From Nitrospirota bacterium (GTDB lineage: Bacteria > Nitrospirota > Thermodesulfovibrionia > UBA6902), in contig JACQXG010000044.1 in assembly GCA_016208905.1 (NCBI GenBank), forward strand, positions 1 to 39,004: 39,004 nt of DNA, read 5' to 3'. The notes under the pieces were generated by a model. It was not told the origin of the DNA and ran no database searches. It saw only the letters and a list, made by a program, of their open reading frames with translations. A program made the translations under genes and the position numbers. This document shows positions 15,928 to 24,566 of this stretch, piece after piece (position 1 is the first letter of the stretch; each line of letters begins with the position of its first letter).

Positions 15928-17415
15928 GTGCTCACTTTTAAAAACATCCCGCTGTTACAGAAAATGCTGATTCTTACAATTATTGTTGGTGTTATTACAT
16001 GGGCTATTCTGGATTCGGTTCAGAACCGAACGATTAAGAAGACCTTTGATGCCCAGTTATCTGAAGGGATTCAAACGGACTATAGTTCCTCAGACCTGGA
16101 AATAGAATTTTTTACCCTGCTTCCTAATATCCAGTCTGCGGCGCTGAGCAAATCAATTCTCAGGATAGAAAGAAGGAGCCGCATAATAGCCGCTTTATCG
16201 CTGATACTTTCGTTTTCATTAATTATGGTATGGATTACAAAGCGCATCCGGAAATTAACCAACAGGGTCATAGACTTTTCAGTAGAAAAACTTAATACGG
16301 AACGACAGGATTTAAAAGGAGGAGATGAGCTTGAGGTACTTGAAGGACATTTTGAAAATATGACTGATATAATCGTAATGTCCCATGAATATTTGAAACA
16401 GCAGGCTGAATCACTGCGCAAACAGAGAGATATGGCTCAAAATTATCTCGATATAACCGGAACGGCCATTCTGGCATTAAATGCGAATGGAGAAGTTACA
16501 CTTATAAACAAAAAGGGTTGTAAAATTCTCGGATATGCAGAAAATGAAATTGTAGGCAAAAACTGGTTTGACAATTTTATTCCCAAAAAACTCAAAAACG
16601 AAGAAATGACAGTTTTCGTAAAATTGATTACAGGGGTGCTTAAGCCGGTTGAATCTTTAGAAAATACGGTTATAACTAAAACGGGCGAAGAGAGGGTTTT
16701 AGCATGGCATAATACCATGCTAAAAGATGATTCAGGCAATATCGTCGGTACATTAAGTTCAGGTGAAGATATAACTGAACGCAAGCAGCTTGAGAAATCA
16801 ATTATTGAAATCGAGGAATGGGAGCGACAGCGTATTGGACATGATTTGCATGACGGTCTGGGACAGCTCCTGACGGGAATAGCATTTAAAAGTCAGTCAA
16901 TAGAAAGCGGACTTGAGGAAAAATCGATTGAAGAAGCCAGAGACGCAGCAGAAATTTCCCTGCTTGTGGAACAGGCAAAGGCACAGGTCAGACGTTTATC
17001 GAGAGGGCTTTTACCGGTAGAGTTGGACAGTGAAGGTTTGATGGCCGCGCTTGAATTACTTGCATCCTACACTGAGAAGATATTTGGAATACCGTGTGTT
17101 TTTATGTGCGATGATCCTGTATCTGTGCATAATAAAACAGCAGTAACTCAATTATATCGCATTGCGCAGGAGGCGGTCACTAACGCTGTTAAACACGGCA
17201 AGCCCGGGCGGATCGATATTTCTCTTAAAAATGAAAACGGTAAAACCATCATGACTATACAGGATGACGGAACAGGCATTTCCGGCATATCCGATCAAGC
17301 AACCGGTATGGGACTAAAGATTATGAGGTACCGGGCAAGCCTCATCAACGCCTCAATTGATATCCAGAGAGGCAGCGATGGCGGGACACAGGTAATATGT
17401 GACATTATCTTATAG
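15928..17415 (+). CDS. Membrane sensor histidine kinase, HAMP-PAS-HisKA_3 (NarL type)
   Basis: The 495-residue protein has a transmembrane helix at about 10-28, a short periplasmic loop of some 55 residues, a second helix at about 86-104, a HAMP-like linker, a PAS domain (about 168-285, ending GEDITERKQ), a HisKA_3 dimerisation domain with the phospho-acceptor in ERQRIGHDLHDGLGQ (H308), and a HATPase domain with N-box EAVTNAVKHG, DDGTGI and GMGLKIMRYR. The sensor loop is too small for a large ligand domain, so the PAS domain may do the sensing. GTG 15928 has AAAGG seven bases upstream. The response regulator follows after 142 bp. Confidence 0.92.
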   Translation: MLTFKNIPLLQKMLILTIIVGVITWAILDSVQNRTIKKTFDAQLSEGIQTDYSSSDLEIEFFTLLPNIQSAALSKSILRIERRSRIIAALSLILSFSLIMVWITKRIRKLTNRVIDFSVEKLNTERQDLKGGDELEVLEGHFENMTDIIVMSHEYLKQQAESLRKQRDMAQNYLDITGTAILALNANGEVTLINKKGCKILGYAENEIVGKNWFDNFIPKKLKNEEMTVFVKLITGVLKPVESLENTVITKTGEERVLAWHNTMLKDDSGNIVGTLSSGEDITERKQLEKSIIEIEEWERQRIGHDLHDGLGQLLTGIAFKSQSIESGLEEKSIEEARDAAEISLLVEQAKAQVRRLSRGLLPVELDSEGLMAALELLASYTEKIFGIPCVFMCDDPVSVHNKTAVTQLYRIAQEAVTNAVKHGKPGRIDISLKNENGKTIMTIQDDGTGISGISDQATGMGLKIMRYRASLINASIDIQRGSDGGTQVICDIIL

Positions 17416-17557
17416 CATTTAAGATCAGATTTAAATAAACTGGGACCTTGCATGGATGAATAAAAAGATCGGGCTGGCAACCTGATTAAAAGCAGAAGGT
17501 ACAGAAAACGGCATTTAATAAAATTTATTTTTTTTGTAACATATAAATACTGTATCC

Positions 17558-18274
17558 ATGGAAAACATAAAAATCATGCATCCCGGCAAAGAAAAAAATA
17601 AAAAAATTGAATATAAAATCTTTATAGTTGACGATCATCCCATTGTTCGCGAGGGGCTTACGAAACTTATTAATCAGCAGCGCGATCTCAAGGTTTGCGG
17701 CGAAGCAGGCGATGCAAAATCAGCTTTGCAAGCCATTGAAAATTGTCAACCTGATATAGCCATTGTTGATATTTCTCTAGGTCAAAGCAGCGGGCTCCAG
17801 CTTTTACGGGACCTCCTGAATAAGAATGCAAAACTTTCGATACTGGTCCTGTCCATGCATGATGAATTAGTATATGCTGAACGTTGTCTCAGCGCAGGGG
17901 CTAAAGGCTACATTATGAAAGAGGAGCCTCCTAAGAAAGTTATTGCAGCTCTGAAAACGATTCTGAATGGAGAAATATATATCAGTGATAATTTAGCCAC
18001 AATATTAGTAAAAAAATTTGTCAACAAAAAGCCGAAAGATCAAAGTTCACCTATTGAGAGCCTTAGTAACCGTGAACTTGAAGTATTTCAACTGATAGGC
18101 GAGGGGTTCAAAACTCGAAATGTGGCTGAGAAGTTAAATCTTAGCGTAAATACTGTCGAAAGTCATATAGAGCACATCAAAAAGAAAATGAATTTTAATA
18201 GTTCCCGCGACCTATTTTTACATGCCGTCAAATGGTCTATGATGGACCCGTCGAGGGCCCATCATTTTTCTTAA
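17558..18274 (+). CDS. NarL/FixJ-type response regulator
   Basis: The 238-residue protein has a receiver domain (about 19-135) with acidic pocket D25-D26, phospho-acceptor D71 in AIVDIS, and K121 in YIMKEE, followed by a LuxR-type helix-turn-helix (about 168-225) with LSNRELEVFQLIGEG and NTVESHIEHIKKKM. It has a 19-residue Lys-rich extension before the receiver. Together with the preceding HisKA_3 kinase it forms a two-component system; target genes are not evident. The convergently placed two-CW protein gene is one candidate by position only. Confidence 0.94.
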   Translation: MENIKIMHPGKEKNKKIEYKIFIVDDHPIVREGLTKLINQQRDLKVCGEAGDAKSALQAIENCQPDIAIVDISLGQSSGLQLLRDLLNKNAKLSILVLSMHDELVYAERCLSAGAKGYIMKEEPPKKVIAALKTILNGEIYISDNLATILVKKFVNKKPKDQSSPIESLSNRELEVFQLIGEGFKTRNVAEKLNLSVNTVESHIEHIKKKMNFNSSRDLFLHAVKWSMMDPSRAHHFS

Positions 18275-18315
18275 ACTGATGCTGTTTTGCTATTGTCCGG
18301 ATACAGATAACCTAT

Positions 18316-18624
18316 CTATTTAATTGAAGCTGCATAGGTCTGACCCTTTTTCATCAGTAAAAATCCTGCACCCTCTTCTGCTTTTGCGGTTTTAAAGAAA
18401 TCGCATGACATGCAGGATACCGATTTCTGCGCATAGTCACCCTGGACCTTTCCTCCGCAAAAAGTTCCTGCAACAGCCCAGCAAATACGACCGGCGTTTT
18501 TACCGCCATTTGAGCCGTTGCTCGACGTGTCTGTCGATGCAGGACACACACCCATTTCAGCGCTCTTGCTTCCACCCTGTTCCCTGCCGCATTTCTTAAA
18601 TTCCCAACAATTTATTCTTGCCAT
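18316..18624 (-). CDS. Two-CW domain Cys-rich protein
   Basis: The 102-residue protein has the two CW pairs that name the family: C6-W7 (NCWEFKKCGR) and C48-W49 (GRICWAVAGTFCGG), with further cysteines at 12, 27, 56, 71 and 74 (CMSCDFF). The seven-cysteine pattern suggests a bound metal or iron-sulfur cluster, which is inference. ATG 18624 has AGGAGG eight bases upstream. Such small proteins occur in anaerobic and metal-reducing bacteria, often near signalling genes; here it converges on a two-component system. The function is unknown. Confidence 0.8.
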   Translation of the reverse strand: MARINCWEFKKCGREQGGSKSAEMGVCPASTDTSSNGSNGGKNAGRICWAVAGTFCGGKVQGDYAQKSVSCMSCDFFKTAKAEEGAGFLLMKKGQTYAASIK

Positions 18625-19140
18625 TTCATTCCCTCCTGAATTCGATTCAGAGCTTTAACATCTCTTGCATATGTTTTACCGGCATTTCCACCATAATACT
18701 TTAGTCAATTTATCGCTGCGAGTTATCACATATACCTAGTCCAAATGATTATTAACCTGGTTGAGTTATCTCATGAGTTCTTCACAACTCATGAAGCCGC
18801 CGGTAATCTCTCTAAAAGAGAGCGATCTTCCCAATTGACAGAAAAGCGGGACAACAAATTGCCCTCAGCTTGTGAATCCCTTCGTCTTGTGTTCCGCTTT
18901 CGTCTCCCTCACCGCTTTTTCAAACTCAATCTTCGAAAAAAATGTTAACATTTGACTGAAAATACTGGTAAACTGATTCATACACTCCTCTGATCTGGGT
19001 TTGTTTTTGTTCATCACAACTATATTACCCGAATCGTGGTTTGTATCTAAATCTATTTTGACAAGACTGATTCCAGATTGGAAAATAAGGGGGCAGGAAT
19101 ATGCCTTTTGTGGAGTTGATAATGCAGAACAGGTGTTCTT
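18625..19140. other. Structured intergenic region between two-CW gene and glycan operon
   Basis: No gene is supported in these 516 bp. It contains three inverted repeats: a 9-bp stem at 18771-18779/18786-18794 (TCATGAGTT), a 6-bp stem at 18808-18813/18817-18822 (CTCTCT), and an 11-bp stem with one G-U pair in plus-strand RNA at 18843-18853/18890-18900 (AAAGCGGGACA). A 14-bp perfect palindrome AAATGTTAACATTT lies at 18940-18953. The region must hold divergent promoters for the two-CW gene and the flippase operon. No known riboswitch class is recognised. Confidence 0.55.
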
Positions 19141-20601
19141 TTGGAAAGTAATAATATTTCAGAAATTACGAGTAAGGCCTTAAAAGGCACAAAATGGATT
19201 TTCCTGTCCTCAATAACTTCAAATATATTTCAATTCCTTTCAACAATTGTTTTGGCACGGCTGCTGGCTCCATCGGATTTTGGTCTTATCGCTTATGCAA
19301 TGATCATTATCAGCATTGTAAGTCTTTTTCAGGATTTAGGATTAAAACAGGCGCTTATACAAAGAAGAGATAATGTTACAGATGCTGCAAATACAGTCTT
19401 TATAACCACCATCTTATTAGGATTGTTCTGGTATACCGGAACTTATTTTTCCGCGCCGTATATAGCCTCGTTCTTCGGCAATCAGCAGATTACGTCAATT
19501 TTAAGGATTACGGCCCTCAGCTTTGTAATTACTCCTTTTGGTTTCGTCCAGGGTACCATGCTGACAAAAGAACTTTACTTTAAGAAAGTTTCTTTTCTTA
19601 ACTTGATTTCATCAGTAATTCCGGGAATTCTATCTATCTTGCTGGCCGTGTCCGGTTTCGGGATATGGTCTCTTGTTTATGGTTTTCTGGCGGGCACTGT
19701 ATTGAATGTACTGGCTTCATGGCTGATTGTCTCATGGAAGCCTGAGGTTGAGTTTAATCTGCACATTGCAAGGAAGCTGTTCAAATTCGGCAGGGCAGCA
19801 TCTGCAGAGAGCTTGTTAAGCTGGATGGTCAATACCTTTGATGACTTACTGGTCGGCAAATGGCTTGGAAGCTCGGCATTAGGTATATACAGAGTTGGAT
19901 TCAACATAGCCGTTGCGCCGGCCATGCAAATTTCGAATCCGCTCATCGGCATAGCATTCCCGGCCTTCAGCAAAATGCAGAATAACATTGAAGAAATGAA
20001 GAAAGTATTTCTAAAATGTATTAAAATGATCTCATTAATTACTTTCCCTCTCGGCGCGGGCATTGCTGCTACTTCGGCATTATTTATCCCCGTACTGTTC
20101 AGTGATAAGTGGGCCCCTTCAATTCCCGTTATTCAATACATCTCCATTTATGGAATAATCATGTCAATCGGCTCATTAATCCCTCAGGTTTATAAAGCAT
20201 TAGGCAGACCGGACATATATCTGAAATATGTGCTTGTCAGAACGATAATAACCATCCCGGTATATTTCTATGTCGTTCCTTATGGAATTATTGCCGTCAG
20301 CTTGTCCCATCTTTTACTGTCCCTGCTTATTTCTCCCTTTAATTTTTACATAATGACCAGGATATTAAAAATGAAGTCTGTTGAGCTGGTCAGCGTGCTT
20401 AAAACATCTTTTATCGCCGCATTGTCTATGGGCATATTCTCTCTTTTTCTTGTAAAAATTTTGTCTGCGTATTTCGGTTTAAGCGGTTTAGTTTTAACTA
20501 TAACCATTATTTTATCTGTGTTGTTTTATCTGACATCCGTCCGGTTACTCGATAAAGAAGCAGTCCATCAGTTTAAGATATTAATTAAGGAGGCATTTTG
20601 A
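19141..20601 (+). CDS. Wzx/WzxC-type polysaccharide flippase (MOP superfamily)
   Basis: The 486-residue protein is a multi-helix inner-membrane protein. The N-terminal pattern (KALKGTKWIFLSSITSNIFQFLSTIVLARLLAPSDFG, split over residues about 13-49) and internal VGKWLGSSALGIYRVGFNIA are characteristic of the WzxC/RfbX polysaccharide-transporter family, with about 12-14 predicted helices. It probably flips a lipid-linked oligosaccharide made by the following genes to the periplasmic face. The start is TTG 19141 with only a weak AGG upstream. It overlaps the next gene by four bases, marking it as the first gene of the glycan operon. Confidence 0.9.
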   Translation: MESNNISEITSKALKGTKWIFLSSITSNIFQFLSTIVLARLLAPSDFGLIAYAMIIISIVSLFQDLGLKQALIQRRDNVTDAANTVFITTILLGLFWYTGTYFSAPYIASFFGNQQITSILRITALSFVITPFGFVQGTMLTKELYFKKVSFLNLISSVIPGILSILLAVSGFGIWSLVYGFLAGTVLNVLASWLIVSWKPEVEFNLHIARKLFKFGRAASAESLLSWMVNTFDDLLVGKWLGSSALGIYRVGFNIAVAPAMQISNPLIGIAFPAFSKMQNNIEEMKKVFLKCIKMISLITFPLGAGIAATSALFIPVLFSDKWAPSIPVIQYISIYGIIMSIGSLIPQVYKALGRPDIYLKYVLVRTIITIPVYFYVVPYGIIAVSLSHLLLSLLISPFNFYIMTRILKMKSVELVSVLKTSFIAALSMGIFSLFLVKILSAYFGLSGLVLTITIILSVLFYLTSVRLLDKEAVHQFKILIKEAF

Positions 20602-21923
20602 TCAACCCGTCAGGCCTGATGTCATTGATTGAAAAGACCAACCGTTCATTGTCCTTCCGGTATGACTCCGGGAATCTCTTTTCAGCGGTATGTCATCTGC
20701 AAAATCAGGCAAGGACTGCCCTGTTTTTTTTTATCAATGGTTTCTTCTGGCTGGAAAACGCATTCCACGTACTGTACTTATTCGACAGGACCCACATTGA
20801 AAGCCCGGCAGGCAATATAATTAACAATCTCAGAGATACAATCCGTCAGCTAAATAAAGAATACAGCATGTTCAAAAGAACAAATGACCTCTTTAACAGG
20901 CAGAAGAGTCTTCGCTGGTCCATTAAAAATGCCGCCTTCTTCTTTTCCCTTTTTTATGAAGAATTTTCATTTGCTGTTTCAAAACTCAGGACAGATGAAA
21001 GAATATCTGTGATAGAATGCGCTGAGGTCAGGCCTTTTGATATTACCGCATACCCAGAAGAAGATCAGGATTTCTTAAGCCCCTTATCAGCTCTGATGAG
21101 TTACGCAAATGATAATTTCAAAGAACATCTCTCAGGTTTTTATTTGCACGGAAGTCTGTCTACAGGCGATTACATACCTCACTGGAGCGACGTTGATACG
21201 TTGATGATTGTTAAAAAAGAAACCATAGCGGCCCCTGAAAAGCTGATTCAATTGAGAAGATCAGCCATTGATTCCCTCAAATATTTCTATCAGGTCGACC
21301 CTATCCAGCTTCACGGTCATATGGTCATATCCGGGTTTGATGCGGATTTCTATGCAGAACCCTATTTCCCGCTTTCACTCTTTAATTACTCAAGATCTTT
21401 TCTGGAGAATGAAAGACCCGGTTTTGCTTTAAGAGAATCTCATACAGAAAGAAAGACGGCCTTCTGGAACGATGCCGTCTTTTATTTCCTGCAAAAGGCG
21501 GTTGATTATGCGAACTCCGGCAAAACACTTAAATCTATTAGAGAGAGAAAGCTTTTCCTGCACCGGCTTATGACTTTTCCCCTCTTTTATCTTCAGGCAA
21601 AGGGGACCTATTGTTACAAAAAACATTCGTTTGAAAAGGCGAGGGGGGATTTCCCGGAGACTGTCTGGAGAGTAATTGATAATGCTACTGATATGATGAA
21701 CAGGTGGCCTTATAAATATCGCGCCAACAGGAATATGGCATTTGTTTCAGATCTGGATTTTAGAAGCTACTTCTTTATGACAACAAGATATTACGAATAC
21801 AGGCATCATTTGATTGACGGGATTTTCAGGGAATTTGACGATAACTTCGGTTTATGGATCCGATTATCCGTGGAGCTTGCGCTGGAAGGATGGAGCAAAA
21901 TTGAGGAAGAGCAGACTAATTAA
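20598..21923 (+). CDS. Nucleotidyltransferase-fold protein A in glycan operon
   Basis: The 441-residue protein carries a polymerase-beta/MNT-type nucleotidyltransferase signature in its middle: H184-G-S186 then W-S-D198-V-D200 followed by hydrophobic TLMIV. The pattern GS...DxD supplies the metal-binding pair, and a later acidic strand could be the third ligand (DADFYAEPY near 265). The N-terminal 150 residues and the C-terminal helical part are not recognised. It starts at TTG 20598 inside the flippase stop, so translation is coupled. Because its neighbours make a glycan, it may nucleotidylate a sugar, lipid or protein acceptor; that is inference. It overlaps a second nucleotidyltransferase-like gene. 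Confidence 0.72.
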   Translation: MINPSGLMSLIEKTNRSLSFRYDSGNLFSAVCHLQNQARTALFFFINGFFWLENAFHVLYLFDRTHIESPAGNIINNLRDTIRQLNKEYSMFKRTNDLFNRQKSLRWSIKNAAFFFSLFYEEFSFAVSKLRTDERISVIECAEVRPFDITAYPEEDQDFLSPLSALMSYANDNFKEHLSGFYLHGSLSTGDYIPHWSDVDTLMIVKKETIAAPEKLIQLRRSAIDSLKYFYQVDPIQLHGHMVISGFDADFYAEPYFPLSLFNYSRSFLENERPGFALRESHTERKTAFWNDAVFYFLQKAVDYANSGKTLKSIRERKLFLHRLMTFPLFYLQAKGTYCYKKHSFEKARGDFPETVWRVIDNATDMMNRWPYKYRANRNMAFVSDLDFRSYFFMTTRYYEYRHHLIDGIFREFDDNFGLWIRLSVELALEGWSKIEEEQTN

Positions 21924-23046
21924 TATTCCCGAAAGATACGGTTTAAGCGACTATGATAAAGCGGTTGAAAGCTTTATTGAACATTATCGAAAACATCAGG
22001 ACATAATCGCGATTTACCAGTTCGGCAATGTATCAGCGCCGGGGATTTCAGACCTGGATTTCATTGTTGTTTTGAGAGATAAGCTGAACGCTCCATTTGA
22101 TAATGAGTATTCAATATGCAGATTTTCAAAAGATCTCCGGTATTTGTATAACGATACCCAGCCGTTTTTAATGCCGATTAATATCTTCAAAAACTTTTAT
22201 AAAATATTTCCTGTTTCCAGCCTTAAACTGCTTTACAGCGGCGATCACTATAACTTTGAGTATCGTGAAGAGAATAAAGGCAGAGAAGTTTTCAGGCTTC
22301 TTTCACTAATCGATATCTGCATATATTTTTATCCGGCTATTTTCCTGCGTGAACTTTTTTCTGAGACCCTGAATGTCAGATTTTCGCTCCTGATTCTGAA
22401 CTCCCTGAAATTCGCACTGGCAATAGCGTCCGAGATTTGCGGGAATGAAAACGACCGCTGGAAAAGTTACGTTACTTCGTCAACAAACCTGCGGCATGAA
22501 TGGTTTGATTTAGATGACAAAGCAAAGATTCAATCCCTTAAAGAACTTCTCGAAGAGGCGTCAGGGGTCTCGGCAGAGATGGTGCAAAGCCTTGATGCAC
22601 ATATTCAGACTCATTGCTGGAAAACGGATATTACCCCCCCTTCCTCCGGGAGCCGGATATTTCATTGCAGCTTTATATCATCCTACGACCCTGAAGATAT
22701 CATATTGAGAGAAAAAGAGTTTTACGAAAATAATAACGGCTGGTCCAACCTTCTTCCCTTATCATTCATGTATCCGGCATGGAATTATGCGCGTCAAAAC
22801 GGGCCTGTAAGCAATCATATAAAAACCTATCTTTCTCTCAAGGGGGATTTCCCGGCAGTTTGCATTAATCCATATATATCCGAACACCTTAATGAAAGGA
22901 TATCCTGTATGAACAGGCACGCCGCCTTTTATTCGGAAAACAGGATAAAAATCCCCATGGTCCACAATTATTATTTTTATGACCCGGTAAAGAAAAATTC
23001 CGGCTTGATAAGTTCTATCATTAACTTTTTCAATGAGGCAAGATGA
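21901..23046 (+). CDS. Nucleotidyltransferase-fold protein B in glycan operon
   Basis: The 381-residue protein has the signature FGNVSAPGISDLDFIVVL at about residues 41-58 (G42-N43, D51-x-D53), again a MNT/pol-beta nucleotidyltransferase core, but close to the N-terminus and with the form PGxSDLD. The remainder is helical and unrecognised. TTG 21901 is chosen because GGAG lies five bases upstream and the signature then sits at the normal distance; the same frame is open back to 21814 but that would run deep into the preceding gene. The overlap with protein A is 23 bp, and the stop overlaps the start of the radical SAM gene (ATGA). The active site appears intact; substrate unknown. Confidence 0.7.
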   Translation: MRKSRLINIPERYGLSDYDKAVESFIEHYRKHQDIIAIYQFGNVSAPGISDLDFIVVLRDKLNAPFDNEYSICRFSKDLRYLYNDTQPFLMPINIFKNFYKIFPVSSLKLLYSGDHYNFEYREENKGREVFRLLSLIDICIYFYPAIFLRELFSETLNVRFSLLILNSLKFALAIASEICGNENDRWKSYVTSSTNLRHEWFDLDDKAKIQSLKELLEEASGVSAEMVQSLDAHIQTHCWKTDITPPSSGSRIFHCSFISSYDPEDIILREKEFYENNNGWSNLLPLSFMYPAWNYARQNGPVSNHIKTYLSLKGDFPAVCINPYISEHLNERISCMNRHAAFYSENRIKIPMVHNYYFYDPVKKNSGLISSIINFFNEAR

Positions 23047-24563
23047 AGATATTATTTGTACAGCCGGGACTTGAGAAGCTGACAAACGAATATCCGCCGA
23101 TCGGGATTTTATATCTCGCCTCTGTGGTCCGTGAACATGGATACGCCGTTGATTTTTATGACGCTTCAGCCGAGGGGCAATCCCTGGCAAAGGCGCTTGA
23201 CTATGTTGACTCCTGTAAACCATCCATAATTGCTTTAAGCCTGTATACGATAGGACTTTTGCATCAGTATGATTTTGCCGGGAAACTCAAGAAGGCCAAC
23301 CCTGAATGTATAATTATTGCCGGAGGGCCCCATGCGACGGCCCTGCCCGTTGATACTATGGAGGAGTGTCCGGAACTGGATTTCCTGATCTTTGGAGAGG
23401 GAGAAGAAAGCATAATTGAATTACTTGATTCAATAAAACTCAACCTTCCAAAAAACACGATAAAGGGGATATGTTACCGCAGCAATGAAAATATAGTATG
23501 CAATGAAAAAAGGGAGCTTATTAACGATCTTGATACAATCCTTTTTCCTGCCTTTGACCTGGTGAGAAAACATAATTTTCAATACGCCGCAAGGGCCTTT
23601 GAAATGTCGCGGCACAAGGGCGCGATCATTACTTCAAGAGGATGTCCCTCCAAATGCGAATTCTGCTTTAAAGCGACCTTCGGAAGCAGATTGAGAAGGA
23701 GGTCACCTGGAAATGTAGCCGCTGAGATGGCCTGGCAAATGAAGGAATTCGGCATCAAAGAGTTTCAATTCGTAGATGATCTGTTCGCCGTAAGTTCCAG
23801 ATGGTTGAATGATTTCTTTATGGAGTTGAAGAAGCAGGACATCAATGTCCCCTGGAAATGTCTTTCGAGGGTAAACACGATAAAAGAAGACGACATAAGA
23901 GAGATGAAAACACGCGGCTGCTACGGCATCGAGTTTGGAGTGGAGTCCGGCAACGATGAGATACTTATCGATATAAATAAAAATATAACCCTTGATCAGG
24001 TGAGGTGGGCGTTCAGGACGAGCAGGAAATACGGCATGCTTACCTTCGGTTTTTTTATCTTCGGCCATAGAAAAGATACACATGAGACAATAAAACAGAC
24101 AATGAAAATTGCAAAAGAAATCAGTCCTGATATGCCGGGCTTTGCCGTCCTGCTGCCTTTCCCCGGCACCGGAGTTTACAGGTCCCTGGATGAAGGCAAA
24201 AGGAAAAACTGGGACATGTTTAACAGTTACTATGACAAATCCGCCCTGCCCCTATCGATATGCTCAGTGACCCCTCAAGAGTTAAGAAGCTATGGCGGGC
24301 AGGCGGAATCTGAATTGTACGGGTCTCTGTCCTTTTTGTTAAAGAATGTGATTTTTCGAAGGGGAATCAGGTTCATGCATCGTGTTGAGTTATTTTATAA
24401 ATGCATTGCCTCGATGAAAGTTGTTAATAAACTGCATAATGAAAACAGGAGGATATTCTCCGAAGGCCCTTTTAATTTTAACTATCTCATAAATCAGATT
24501 ATTATCACTTTCGCCGTAATGCTGATGAAGGCAGCCGGACCAATAAAAGCCAGGAAACTATAA
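23043..24563 (+). CDS. B12-binding-domain radical SAM enzyme
   Basis: The 506-residue protein has an N-terminal B12-binding-like Rossmann domain (about 1-135; PPIGILYLASVVREHGY, AGGPHATALP, GEGE) and a radical SAM domain with the cluster motif C201-x3-C205-x2-C208 (SRGCPSKCEFC), followed by GIEFGVESGNDEIL. The usual DxHxxG of cobalamin proteins is replaced by DASAEG, so cobalamin, if bound, lacks that His ligand. The C-terminus has a hydrophobic stretch (about 478-500) that may touch the membrane. Class members in glycan or lipid clusters perform methylations or C-C bond chemistry; the reaction here is unknown. Its ATG overlaps the previous stop. Confidence 0.88.
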   Translation: MKILFVQPGLEKLTNEYPPIGILYLASVVREHGYAVDFYDASAEGQSLAKALDYVDSCKPSIIALSLYTIGLLHQYDFAGKLKKANPECIIIAGGPHATALPVDTMEECPELDFLIFGEGEESIIELLDSIKLNLPKNTIKGICYRSNENIVCNEKRELINDLDTILFPAFDLVRKHNFQYAARAFEMSRHKGAIITSRGCPSKCEFCFKATFGSRLRRRSPGNVAAEMAWQMKEFGIKEFQFVDDLFAVSSRWLNDFFMELKKQDINVPWKCLSRVNTIKEDDIREMKTRGCYGIEFGVESGNDEILIDINKNITLDQVRWAFRTSRKYGMLTFGFFIFGHRKDTHETIKQTMKIAKEISPDMPGFAVLLPFPGTGVYRSLDEGKRKNWDMFNSYYDKSALPLSICSVTPQELRSYGGQAESELYGSLSFLLKNVIFRRGIRFMHRVELFYKCIASMKVVNKLHNENRRIFSEGPFNFNYLINQIIITFAVMLMKAAGPIKARKL

Positions 24564-24566
24564 AAA

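Noticed and set aside
18316-18624. High-potential iron-sulfur protein or rubredoxin
   Set aside because: Cysteine spacing and the two CW pairs do not match those families; the two-CW family fits better.
18741-18860. Cyclic-di-GMP (GEMM) or other known riboswitch in the structured spacer
   Set aside because: The conserved core words of GEMM-I, fluoride, ZTP and SAM-type switches are absent in both strands; only simple stems are present.
19109-19127. Sigma-54 promoter before the flippase gene
   Set aside because: TGGAGTTGATAATGCA has the GG-N10-GC spacing but only about 7 of 12 consensus bases, and it ends within about 15 bp of the start codon.
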